DNA of 64,000 nt from assembly GCF_000019725.1 (NCBI RefSeq), contig NC_010505.1, forward strand, positions 3,103,001 to 3,167,000, read 5' to 3'. The notes below the pieces were generated by a model. That model worked only from the letters and a program-made list of their open reading frames with translations. It was not told the DNA's origin and searched no databases. The stretch comes from Methylobacterium radiotolerans JCM 2831. GTDB lineage: Bacteria > Pseudomonadota > Alphaproteobacteria > Rhizobiales > Beijerinckiaceae. Positions 54,855-63,082 of this stretch are shown in pieces; the first letter of the stretch is position 1; every line of letters begins with the position of its first letter. A program made the translations under genes and the position numbers.

Positions 54855-55873
54855 GACGCTCCAAGTACGAGAGGCCCTCCCCCCGCGCGGCCGGCGGCGC
54901 CACGACCTCGGCGATGATCGCCTCACTCGCTGCGCCCGGGCAGCGCACGAAGGCCGCGCCCTTCGGCCACGCCCTCGTCGCACTCGCCGAGACGCGCCCC
55001 GACATCGTCGGCCTCTCGGCCGACCTGTCGAAATACACGGACCTGCACATCTTCGCGCAGGCCCATCCCGAGCGCTTCTACCAGATGGGGATGGCCGAGC
55101 AGCTGCTGATGAGCGCGGCCGCGGGCCTCGCCCGGGAGGGGTTCACGCCCTTCGCCACCACCTACGCGGTGTTCGCGGCGCGGCGCGCCTACGACTTCAT
55201 CTGCCTCGCGATCGCGGAGGAGAATCTCGACGTCAAGATCGCCTGCGCCCTGCCCGGCCTGACCACGGGCTACGGCCCGAGCCACCAGGCGACGGAGGAT
55301 CTCGCGATCTTCCGCGGGATGCCGAACCTCACGATCATCGACCCCTGCGACGCCCACGAGATCGAGCAGGTCGTCCCCGCCATGGCGGCCCACAGGGGGC
55401 CGGTCTACCTGCGGCTCCTGCGCGGCAACGTCCCCCTCGTGCTCGACGCGTACGGCTACCGGTTCGAGCTCGGCAAGGCCAAGATGATCCGCGACGGCCG
55501 CGACGTCCTCGTGATCTCTTCGGGCCTCATGACCATGCGCGCCCTGGAGGTCGCCGAGGCCCTGCGCGACGACCGGGTCGACGTGGCGGTGCTGCACGTG
55601 CCGACGATCAAGCCCCTCGACGCGGCGACGATCCTCCACGAGGCCGGGCGCGGCGGCCGGCTCGTGGTGGTCGCCGAGAATCACAGCGTGATCGGCGGGC
55701 TCGGCGAGGCGGTGGCCGGTCTCCTCATGCGCGCGGGCGTCGGACCCGGCCGCGGCTTCCGCCAGATCGGGCTGCCGGACGAGTTCCTCGACGCCGGCGC
55801 CCTGCCGACGCTCCACGACCGCTACGGTATCTCGGCCACCGCGATGGCACGGAGCATCCGCGCATGGCTCTGA
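54851..55873 (+). CDS. Transketolase, C-terminal subunit
   Basis: 340 residues from GTG 54851. The pyrimidine-binding domain has VGLSADLSKYTDLHIFAQAHPERFYQMGMAEQ, with the TPP-activating Glu83 in MAEQLLMSAAAGLA, and GLTTGYGPSHQATEDLAIFRGMPNLTIIDPCDA. The C-terminal domain follows (DVLVISSGLMTMRALEVAEAL, VVAENHSVIGGLGEAVAGLL). Split transketolases of this type also occur in pathways such as apulose breakdown. It overlaps the next gene by ten bases. Confidence 0.92.
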   Translation: MRRSKYERPSPRAAGGATTSAMIASLAAPGQRTKAAPFGHALVALAETRPDIVGLSADLSKYTDLHIFAQAHPERFYQMGMAEQLLMSAAAGLAREGFTPFATTYAVFAARRAYDFICLAIAEENLDVKIACALPGLTTGYGPSHQATEDLAIFRGMPNLTIIDPCDAHEIEQVVPAMAAHRGPVYLRLLRGNVPLVLDAYGYRFELGKAKMIRDGRDVLVISSGLMTMRALEVAEALRDDRVDVAVLHVPTIKPLDAATILHEAGRGGRLVVVAENHSVIGGLGEAVAGLLMRAGVGPGRGFRQIGLPDEFLDAGALPTLHDRYGISATAMARSIRAWL

Positions 55874-56751
55874 GCCAGATCGCCGTCATCGGCCTCGGCG
55901 CCATGGGCTTGCCGATGGCGAACAACCTGGTCGCGGCGGGTTTCACCGTCCGCGGCTACGACCTGCGGCCCGAGAGCCGGGGCGCCTTCGCGGCGGCCGG
56001 CGGGGCCGCGGCCGACACGCCGGCCGCCGCCGCCGCGGGCGTCGACGCGCTCCTCCTCACAGTGGTGAACGCCGCGCAGGCCGAGGACGTGCTGTTCGCG
56101 CAGGGCACTCTCGAAGCCCTCGCGCCGGACGGCATCGTGGTCCTGATGGCGACCTGCCCGCCGCGATCGGTGGAGCACCTCGCCGAGCGCGTCGCGGCGT
56201 CCGGCCGCCGCTTCGTCGACGCGCCGGTCTCGGGCGGGGTCGTCGGCGCGCAGGCCGGCACCCTCACCGTCATGGCGGCGGCGCCCGCGGGGACCCTCGC
56301 CGCGCTGAGGCCGGTTCTCGACGCCTTGGGCGACCGGATCTTCCACGTCGGCGAGCGACCCGGACAGGGCGCCACCGTGAAGGCCGTCAACCAGCTCCTG
56401 TGCGGCGTGCACATCGCCGCCGCCGCCGAGGCGCTGGCGCTCGCCGGGCGGATCGGCGTCGACCTCGGCGTGTGTCTGGAGATCCTCTCGGGTTCCTCGG
56501 CCGCAAGCTGGATGCTGCGTGACCGCGGTCCCCGGATGCTGGAGGACGCGCCCCGGGTCACGAGCGCGGTCGACATCTTCGTCAAGGACCTCGGCATCGT
56601 GCTCGAAGCCGGCCGCGGCGCCGGGGCGGCGCTGCCGCTCGCTGCGCTCGCCCACCAGCTCTTCGTCTCGACCGCAGGGCGCGGCGACGGCGCCGCCGAC
56701 GACAGCCAGGTGATCCGCGCCTACCGCCTGCTCAACGGCGCGGGGGCCTGA
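55864..56751 (+). CDS. Beta-hydroxyacid dehydrogenase, L-threonate dehydrogenase-like
   Basis: 295 residues. The Rossmann motif AVIGLGAMGLPMANNLVAAGF, the substrate motif DAPVSGGVVGAQAGTLTVM and catalytic Lys173 in QGATVKAVNQLLCGVHIAAAAEALALA place it in the 3-hydroxyisobutyrate dehydrogenase superfamily, nearest LtnD. Such enzymes oxidise four-carbon sugar acids like threonate. No OtnK-type kinase or OtnC aldolase is nearby, so the threonate pathway cannot be claimed. It overlaps the transketolase gene and is the last sure gene of the operon. Confidence 0.88.
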   Translation: MALSQIAVIGLGAMGLPMANNLVAAGFTVRGYDLRPESRGAFAAAGGAAADTPAAAAAGVDALLLTVVNAAQAEDVLFAQGTLEALAPDGIVVLMATCPPRSVEHLAERVAASGRRFVDAPVSGGVVGAQAGTLTVMAAAPAGTLAALRPVLDALGDRIFHVGERPGQGATVKAVNQLLCGVHIAAAAEALALAGRIGVDLGVCLEILSGSSAASWMLRDRGPRMLEDAPRVTSAVDIFVKDLGIVLEAGRGAGAALPLAALAHQLFVSTAGRGDGAADDSQVIRAYRLLNGAGA

Positions 56752-57280
56752 CGCGGCACGGGCCATGCGACGACGGGCCCGGATCCGCCGGAAGTCGACG
56801 GCGGAACTCGCGCGGACCGAAGCCCTGACGCGCCGTCCGACGCCCGAGACGCGCCTCGGCCTCCAGCGTCTGCTACCGCCGGCGCTCGCCCTGTCGGCCT
56901 GCGCATCTTCGCCCGGCGCCGCACCGGACCCGACCTTACGGTCGCTCGCGGCGCTCGACACGTTTCGCGAGGAGACCGACGGCTTCCGGGAGACGGAGCC
57001 GTGACCCGCCCATGGGCAGGGCTCGGACACCGAACCGCTGGCGCGATCCCGAGCGGCGCCGGGGCGGCCCCCCGCAGGGACTGGAGAAGGAAGTACGGCG
57101 GCGCGGCACGCCCGCATCCTGAGGACGGATCGCGCGGACCGACCGGAAGTGTTTGCCGGCGGACCGGATAACGGTATCGGAGAGCGAAGGCGCGCCGAGA
57201 CGCACCACGAGAAACACGCGAAGACGCATGTGGGCCGATCCCGCCGCCAGCGGCGTCGGGAGCGGCTCCGACGGAGGGGC
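56752..57280. other. Intergenic region with one doubtful small frame
   Basis: About 530 bases between the dehydrogenase and the TRAP permease gene. A 79-codon frame at 56765-57004 begins MRRRARIRRKSTAELARTEAL and has ALALSACAS, which resembles a lipobox, but an Arg-rich N-terminus and no ribosome site make it doubtful. The permease start has GGAGGGG. No repeat or terminator was identified. Confidence 0.5.
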
Positions 57281-59176
57281 GCCATGCAGATCGATGTTGC
57301 GGCCGTCGAGTCGACGGCTGGGATTGGGTTGTCGGGACCGCCACTGCGCGCCCGGGGCTGGCTGCGCCGGCTGGATGCCGGGCTCGGCTACCTCGTGGAG
57401 ATCCCGGCGGCGCTGCTCGTCCTGGCCGAGATCGCGGTGCTGCTCGGCGGTGTCGTCAGCCGTTACGTGTTCCGTGACCCCATCATCTGGTCGGACGAAC
57501 TCGCCTCGATCCTGTTCCTGTGGCTCGCCATGCTGGGCGCCGTGGTCGCCTTCCGGCGCGCCGAGCACATGCGCATGACCGCCTTCGTGGCCATGAGCGG
57601 CCCGCGTCTGCGCGCCTTCCTGGAGACCGTTGCTCTGGTCGCCGGCCTGATCTTCGTGGCCCTGCTGCTGGAGCCGGCCTTCGAGTTCGCCAGCGAGGAG
57701 ACCTTCGTCCAGACGCCGGCTCTGGAGCTCAACAACGCCTGGCGCGCCGCCGCCCTGCCGATCGGCCTCGGCCTCATGCTGATCGTGGCCCTCATCCGCC
57801 TCCTCGAGACCGCCGACTGGAAGCTGACCGCGGGGGCGCTGGTCCTGGGCGGCGGCGTTGCCGCGGGCCTGCTGGCGCTGCAGCCGTGGCTCGCCAACCT
57901 CGGCAATCTCAACCTGCTGCTGTTCTTCGTCGTCGGCGTCGGCGCGCTGGTCTTCTCCGGTGTGCCGATCGCCTTCGCGTTCGGCCTCTCGACCTTCGCC
58001 TACATCGCGCTCACCACCGACGCGCCCTCCATGGTGGTGGTCGGCCGCATGGACGAGGGCATGAGCCACCTCATCCTGCTCGCTGTGCCGCTCTTCGTGT
58101 TCCTCGGCCTGCTGATCGAGATGACCGGCATGGCCCGCGCCATGGTCGGGTTCCTGGCCTCGTTGCTGGGCCACGTGCGCGGCGGCCTGCACTACGTTCT
58201 GGTCGGGGCGATGTACCTCGTCTCGGGCATCTCCGGCTCGAAGGCCGCCGACATGGCGGCCGTGGCGCCGGTGCTGTTCCCCGAGATGAAGGCCCGGGGC
58301 GCCAAGGAGGGCGATCTCGTCGCTCTGCTCGCCACCACCGGTGCGCAAACCGAAACAATCCCGCCCTCGATCGTGCTGATCACGATCGGCTCGGTCACCG
58401 GCGTCTCGATCACCGCCCTGTTCACCGGCGGCCTGCTCCCGGGCCTCGTTCTGGCCGCGACGCTGTGCGCGCTGGTCTGGTGGCGCTACCGCCGCGAGGA
58501 CCTGAGCCACGTGGCTCGTCCGTCGGGCCGCGTCATCGGCCGCGCCTTCCTGGTCGCGATCCCGGCGCTCGCCCTGCCCTTCGTGATCCGCTTCGCTGTC
58601 GTCGAGGGAATCGCCACCGCCACCGAGGTCTCGACCATCGGCATCGTCTACGCGGCTCTGGCAGGTCTGCTGATCTACCGCCAGTTCGAGTGGCGGCGGC
58701 TCTACCCGATGCTGGTGACCACAGCGACCCTGTCCGGCGCGATCCTCCTGATCATCGGCGCGGCCACCGGGATGGCGTGGGCGCTGACGCAGTCGGGCTT
58801 CTCTCAGACGCTCGCCGAGGTAATGAAGAGCCTGCCGGGCGGCGCGCTCGGCTTCCTGTTCGTCTCGGCCTTCGCCTTCATCATCCTGGGCTCGGTGCTG
58901 GAGGGCATCCCGGCGATCGTGCTGTTCGGGCCGCTCCTGTTCCCGATCGCGCGGGCGGTCGGCGTCCACGAGGTCCACTACGCGATGGTGGTGATCCTCG
59001 CGATGGGAATCGGCCTGTTCGCCCCGCCCTTCGGCGTCGGCTACTACGCGGCCTGCGCCATCAGCCGGATCCATCCCGATGCCGGGATGCGCCCGATCGT
59101 CGGCTACATCGTGGCCCTGCTGATCGGCCTCCTCGTCATCATCCTCGTCCCCTGGTTCTCGATCGGCTTCCTCTGA
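57281..59176 (+). CDS. TRAP transporter fused permease DctQM
   Basis: 631 residues; GGAGGGG lies five bases upstream of ATG 57281. Residues of about 20-200 are a DctQ-like small subunit (GGVVSRYVFRDPIIWSDELASILFLWLAMLGAVVAFRRAEHMRM); from residue 200 on is DctM (GVPIAFAFGLSTFAYIAL, GMSHLILLAVPLFVFLGLLIEMTGMARAMVGFLASLLGHVRGG, SGSKAADMAAVAPVLFPEM, ATTGAQTETIPPSIVLITIGSVTGVSI). TRAP carriers use Na+ gradients to take up organic acids and need a DctP receptor; the only receptor here is on the opposite strand at 61291. Confidence 0.93.
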   Translation, partial: AMQIDVAAVESTAGIGLSGPPLRARGWLRRLDAGLGYLVEIPAALLVLAEIAVLLGGVVSRYVFRDPIIWSDELASILFLWLAMLGAVVAFRRAEHMRMTAFVAMSGPRLRAFLETVALVAGLIFVALLLEPAFEFASEETFVQTPALELNNAWRAAALPIGLGLMLIVALIRLLETADWKLTAGALVLGGGVAAGLLALQPWLANLGNLNLLLFFVVGVGALVFSGVPIAFAFGLSTFAYIALTTDAPSMVVVGRMDEGMSHLILLAVPLFVFLGLLIEMTGMARAMVGFLASLLGHVRGGLHYVLVGAMYLVSGISGSKAADMAAVAPVLFPEMKARGAKEGDLVALLATTGAQTETIPPSIVLITIGSVTGVSITALFTGGLLPGLVLAATLCALVWWRYRREDLSHVARPSGRVIGRAFLVAIPALALPFVIRFAVVEGIATATEVSTIGIVYAALAGLLIYRQFEWRRLYPMLVTTATLSGAILLIIGAATGMAWALTQSGFSQTLAEVMKSLPGGALGFLFVSAFAFIILGSVLEGIPAIVLFGPLLFPIARAVGVHEVHYAMVVILAMGIGLFAPPFGVGYYAACAISRIHPDAGMRPIVGYIVALLIGLLVIILVPWFSIGFL

Positions 59177-59209
59177 CGACCGCGACCAAGGCGTAGGCGC
59201 CGAGCGCGG

Positions 59210-59329
59210 TCAGATCATGCCGGCGCCGCCGGTGCGAATGATCCGCTCGCGCTGCTCGGCGTAGCGTTCGGCCGCGGCGCGTCGCACTGCATCCTCGAGA
59301 CGGCTGACGAGGTTCGCGAGCACTGTCAT
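59210..59329 (-). CDS. 39-residue possible small protein
   Basis: A short minus-strand frame (MTVLANLVSRLEDAVRRAAAERYAEQRERIIRTGGAGMI) with ATG 59329. The Arg/Glu/Ala pattern predicts one amphipathic helix. The ribosome site is weak (GGGAT about 11 bases upstream). It is one of the few frames in this gap that looks like a protein; still uncertain. It starts 34 bases after the permease stop on the opposite strand. Confidence 0.35.
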   Translation of the reverse strand: MTVLANLVSRLEDAVRRAAAERYAEQRERIIRTGGAGMI

Positions 59330-59653
59330 CGGATTCGGATCCCGCTAAGGCCGGGCGGGGCGCCCGGATTGCTGCAATGCAATATGCGCGGGCCGTGGGG
59401 ACATGTCAGGGGCTCCGCATCTCCGAGCTGTCATGCAGCGGGATCATGATGCGCGCGGAGCGAAGCGGACCGGGCCGTCCGCCTCGGACGTATGTCTGCC
59501 GTCGGTCGGTGCAGTGCGGCGGCGACGCGCGCTCGGATCCTCGTACCGAGCCGGTGCCGGCTTGGACACAGCCGGCCTCGCGAGGGGATCAGATCCGTTC
59601 GGCGGCGCGAGGACAGAGGGCGCCGCATCGACCGGGCGGGATCGCCGAGTGCC
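59330..59653. other. Intergenic region, no gene seen
   Basis: About 320 bases between the possible 39-residue gene and the stop of the acyl-CoA ligase. The plus-strand frames through it have Arg/Ser/Ala-rich shadow composition and no recognisable domain. I saw no terminator with a T run. The acyl-CoA ligase gene ends toward this gap. Confidence 0.4.
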
Positions 59654-61237
59654 TCATCGGCTCTGTCGGACCGTCCGCCCGTCGAGAGGCAGGTCGCCCC
59701 GCTCTTCCAGTCCCTCGCGGATCGCGCGCTTCGTCACCTTGCCGTAGCCGGACTTCGGCAGGGAGTCCCAGAAGAACACGCGCCGCGGCAGCTTGTAGCG
59801 GGCGACGTCGGCCGACAGCCACGCGATCAGCTCGCCCTCCTCCACCGCGGTTCCGGGACGCGCGACGCAGACCGCGACGCCGACCTCGCCCCAGGCGGGA
59901 TCCGGCACGCCGAGGATCGCGGCCTCGGTGATTGCCGGATGGGTCAGGAGCTTCTCCTCGATCTCGCGCGGATACACGTTCGAGCCGCCGGAGATGTACA
60001 TGTCCGAGGCGCGGCCGGTGATGAACAGGAAGCCCTCCGCGTCCAGGTGGCCGAGATCGCCGGTCCGGAACCAACCGTCGCGGAAGGCCGCCGCGTTGGC
60101 CTCCGGATTGTCGTAGTAGCCCGCGAACACGGCCGGGCCGCAGACGCAGATCTCCCCGGTGGCGCCGGGCGAACATTCGCGGCCCACCGTGTCCTGGATC
60201 TGGACCTGCATGCCGGTGCGCTCGAACCCGCAGGTGCCGACCTTCACGTCCGGCCCGTCCTCGGCCGCGTGCAGGCGAGGCGGCAGCACCGTGATGTTGC
60301 CGGTCACCTCGCCCAGGCCGAAATACTGCACCAGCACCGGGCCGAGCACCCGCAGCGCGTGCTGCTGGTCCGCCCGGTACATCGGCGCGCCCGCGTAGAT
60401 GACGTGGCGCAGGCTCGAATGATCGTGCGCCGCCACGGCCGGATGCTCGGTCAGTAGCTTCACGATGGTCGGCACGGTGAAGAGGTTCGTGACGCGCCAC
60501 GCCTCGACGAGGGCCCAGACCTCCGCGGGGTCCAGCCGCTCGCCGGCGGTCAGCACTGTCTTGGTGCCGGCCGCGACCTGCGCGAGCTGGTGGATGCCGG
60601 CCCCGTGCGACAGCGGCGCGACGACCAGGGACGCGTCGGCCTCCGTCGTGCCCGGCATCAGGTCGCAGAGGTGGTTAGTGATGACGAAGGCCATCTGGCC
60701 GTGCGTCAGGACCGCCGCCTTCGGGCGGCCCGTCGTCCCCGAGGTGAAGAAGAACCAGCACGGATCGTCGTGCTCGACATCGGCGACGGGGGCGGCCGCG
60801 CCCCGATGGTCGGCGACAAGCGTGTCGTAATCGGCTCCGAAGGTTGCGCCCCCGATCTCGACGACGCGGTCCAGGTCGGGGCAGGCCTCGCGCACGGCGG
60901 CGGCGTGGTCCGGAAACCCCGCGCCGCAGATCAGCGCGGAGGCGCCGCTGGCGCGCGCCAGATAGGCGATCTCCGCGGGTGTCTGCCGGAAATTGGCCGG
61001 CACCCAGACCGCTCCCAGCCGGAAGCAGACGAACATCGACTCGAACAGCTGGTTGCTGTTGCGCGCCTGGACCAGCACGCGGTCACCCTTGGTCACGCCG
61101 CGGGCGGCGAGCGCCGCCGCCATCGCGTCGACACGGGCGTCGAGCTCGGCCCAGGTCCAGTGCCGCGCACCCCAGGCGAGCCCTATCGCGTCCGGAAACC
61201 GGCGCGCGGCCCTCCGCAGGAAATGGGCGAGATTCAT
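59654..61237 (-). CDS. AMP-forming acyl-CoA ligase
   Basis: 527 residues from ATG 61237. The adenylate-forming signature FFFTSGTTGRPKAAVLTHGQM, the acyl pocket VIYAGAPMYRADQQ, the QYFGLGEVTGNI segment, GWFRTGDLGHLDAEGFLFITGR, EEKLLTHPAITEAAILGVPDPAWGE and the C-terminal Lys in KSGYGKVTKRAIR are present. It activates a carboxylic acid as its CoA ester; the chain or aromatic specificity is unknown. It lies between the TRAP permease and TRAP receptor genes, so the transported acid may be its substrate (inference). Confidence 0.93.
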   Translation of the reverse strand: MNLAHFLRRAARRFPDAIGLAWGARHWTWAELDARVDAMAAALAARGVTKGDRVLVQARNSNQLFESMFVCFRLGAVWVPANFRQTPAEIAYLARASGASALICGAGFPDHAAAVREACPDLDRVVEIGGATFGADYDTLVADHRGAAAPVADVEHDDPCWFFFTSGTTGRPKAAVLTHGQMAFVITNHLCDLMPGTTEADASLVVAPLSHGAGIHQLAQVAAGTKTVLTAGERLDPAEVWALVEAWRVTNLFTVPTIVKLLTEHPAVAAHDHSSLRHVIYAGAPMYRADQQHALRVLGPVLVQYFGLGEVTGNITVLPPRLHAAEDGPDVKVGTCGFERTGMQVQIQDTVGRECSPGATGEICVCGPAVFAGYYDNPEANAAAFRDGWFRTGDLGHLDAEGFLFITGRASDMYISGGSNVYPREIEEKLLTHPAITEAAILGVPDPAWGEVGVAVCVARPGTAVEEGELIAWLSADVARYKLPRRVFFWDSLPKSGYGKVTKRAIREGLEERGDLPLDGRTVRQSR

Positions 61238-61290
61238 CACCCGCCGGGAGCACGGCGCGACCCCGCCGCGCGGCGCCCCCGCGGCGACCA

Positions 61291-62325
61291 TCAGGTGAGC
61301 TTCCCGCAGGCCTTCTCGAGCAGCGACCAGCCCTCCTCGCCGTACCGGCCCTTCCACTCGGCGTAGAAACCGGCCTTCCGCAGCTTGTCGCGGAAGGGCT
61401 CAGGGTCGGGCTTGTTGAAGACCATGCCGTTCTTCGAGAGTTCCGCCTGCAGGTTGGCGTTGAGCTGGGCGACATCGGCCCGCTCCTTCATCCCGGCGGC
61501 GTTGATGTGGCGGGCGACCGTCTCGCGCAGGTCCGGCGGGAGGCGCTCCCAGGCGCGGCGGTTCGCCAGGAACCAGTACCCATCCCACATGTGGTTCGTG
61601 AGCGAGCAGTACTTCTGCACCTCGTAGAACTTCGTCGTGGAGATGACCGCGAGCGGGTTCTCCTGGCCTTCGACGATCTTGGTCTGCAGGGCCGAGTAGG
61701 TCTCGTTCAGGTTGATCGAGGCGGGTGCCGCGTCGAAGGCCTTGAACATCGAGGTCCAGAGCGGCGAGACCGGGACGCGGATCCGGAAGCCCTTGAAGTC
61801 GTCGGGCGTGGCGATCGGCCGGGTGGACGAGGTGGTCTGCCGGTAGCCGTTGTCCCAGATCTTCTCCATGGCGACGAGGCCGGCCTTGGCGATCTGCTGG
61901 CGGACCCAGGCGCCGAGCTCGCCGTCCATGGCCGGCCAGACGGCATCGTAGCTCGGGAACGCGTAGCCGATGCCGTTGATCGACGCGTTGGGCACCAGGG
62001 TCGAGAGAATCAGCGGCGACATCGTGAAGAACTCGACGCTGCCCGAGCGCAGCTGGCTCAGCGTGTCGGTGTCGGAGCCGAGCTGACTCGTCGGGAAGAT
62101 CTTGAGGTCGAACCGGCCGCCGGTCTCAGTGCGGAGCGCCTCCGCCATCTCGCGGGCGCGGATGTTCATCGGGTGCGTGTCGGGCAGGTTGTTGGCGTAT
62201 TTGTAGGTGAACTCTGCCTTCTGCGCCCGCGCCACGTGCGGGGCCGCCAGCGTGCCGGCGACGAGGGCCGTCGAGCCGGTCACCAGGAATCGGCGGCGGG
62301 ACAGGGGCGTGCGGTCCAGTGACAT
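61291..62325 (-). CDS. TRAP transporter solute-binding protein DctP
   Basis: 344 residues; GGAAAGG precedes ATG 62325. A Tat-type signal, SRRRFLVTGSTALVAG, leads to mature FTYKYANNLPDTHPMNIRAREMAEALRTETGGRFDLKIFPTSQLG. The carboxylate-binding Arg lies in GFRIRVPVSPLWTSMFKAFDAAPASINLNETYSALQT. Receptors of this class bind organic acids, keto acids or amino acids. It is divergent from the fused permease by gene order and is followed by the acyl-CoA ligase (54 bases apart), suggesting co-expression. Upstream lie allA and allE on the same strand. Confidence 0.93.
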   Translation of the reverse strand: MSLDRTPLSRRRFLVTGSTALVAGTLAAPHVARAQKAEFTYKYANNLPDTHPMNIRAREMAEALRTETGGRFDLKIFPTSQLGSDTDTLSQLRSGSVEFFTMSPLILSTLVPNASINGIGYAFPSYDAVWPAMDGELGAWVRQQIAKAGLVAMEKIWDNGYRQTTSSTRPIATPDDFKGFRIRVPVSPLWTSMFKAFDAAPASINLNETYSALQTKIVEGQENPLAVISTTKFYEVQKYCSLTNHMWDGYWFLANRRAWERLPPDLRETVARHINAAGMKERADVAQLNANLQAELSKNGMVFNKPDPEPFRDKLRKAGFYAEWKGRYGEEGWSLLEKACGKLT

Positions 62326-62569
62326 GGCGGCCTTTCCGGTGCGGGCCTGCCGGCCCGGCGTTTCCTCGGGTCCGCGTTGGTGCGGACTCTCTGGTTGCGG
62401 CCTCGATAGCCGCTGATCGGTGCCAGTCAACGGACTTTCGCAGCCTCGCCCCCGGGAATGATTGCATCCGGGCGCCCCCTGACACGCTCTGCACCGCGCG
62501 TGGCGGTCCCGCACGCGCGTGACCGAGGTCGCGCGGCGACGGCGCGGATGGCGCCATCCGCGCCGGCCT

Positions 62570-63082
62570 TCAGTCCTGGCCGGGCAGATGCACCGTCCAG
62601 GGCTCGGCGAAGGTGTGTTCCTCGAGGTTCGCGCCCGGGCCGCCGCGGTCGACCACGACGAAGTCCTGCGGCTGGCCGTAGGGCGTCAGCACGCCGTGCC
62701 ACGTGTTGCGCGCGTAGCAGATCCCCTGCCCCGGCACCGTCACGAAGGCGCGCGGCGGCCCGGGACGCCCGTCCGCGTCCGGGCAGACCACCACCAGGAA
62801 CGGCGCCGCGCTCAGTGGCAGGAATGCCTGCGCGCCCAGCGGATGCCGTTCAACGAGGTCGAGCCGCAGCGGCATCGGGTAGGGCTGCGCCTCCACGAGC
62901 CCGATCACCACGCGCGAGCCCTCGCCGACGACCTCGACCGCCGCCAGGTCGTGGAAGCGGCGCGCCATCCCGCCGTTCATCGGCCGCGGCGCCACCGCGG
63001 CCGCGTCGATCACCGTGCCGAATGGCGCGAACGCCTCGGCCGTGAGCGGCCGGGCGACGAGCGTGCGGGGGTCCGCGCTCAC
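62570..63082 (-). CDS. allA: Ureidoglycolate lyase
   Basis: 170 residues from GTG 63082, overlapping the stop of allE by four bases (GTGA). Conserved regions are ARPLTAEAFAPFGTVID, VVIGLVEAQPYPMPLRLDLVERHPLGAQAFLPLS, the cupin-like PGQGICYARNTWHGVLTPY and FVVVDRGG. AllA splits ureidoglycolate into glyoxylate and urea, the last step of ureide breakdown. Glyoxylate feeds the serine cycle and ethylmalonyl-CoA pathway in methylotrophs (family knowledge). It is coupled to allE, which makes its substrate. Confidence 0.93.
   Translation of the reverse strand: MSADPRTLVARPLTAEAFAPFGTVIDAAAVAPRPMNGGMARRFHDLAAVEVVGEGSRVVIGLVEAQPYPMPLRLDLVERHPLGAQAFLPLSAAPFLVVVCPDADGRPGPPRAFVTVPGQGICYARNTWHGVLTPYGQPQDFVVVDRGGPGANLEEHTFAEPWTVHLPGQD

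Noticed and set aside
55864..56751. Assigning a complete L-threonate catabolic pathway
   Set aside because: Only the dehydrogenase-like protein is present; the OtnK kinase and OtnC/OtnI partners are missing, so the family name is used without the pathway.
56765..57004. 79-codon frame with a lipobox-like LALSAC segment
   Set aside because: The lipobox comes after about 35 Arg-rich residues, which is not a lipoprotein signal, and no ribosome site precedes the ATG. Not listed as a gene.
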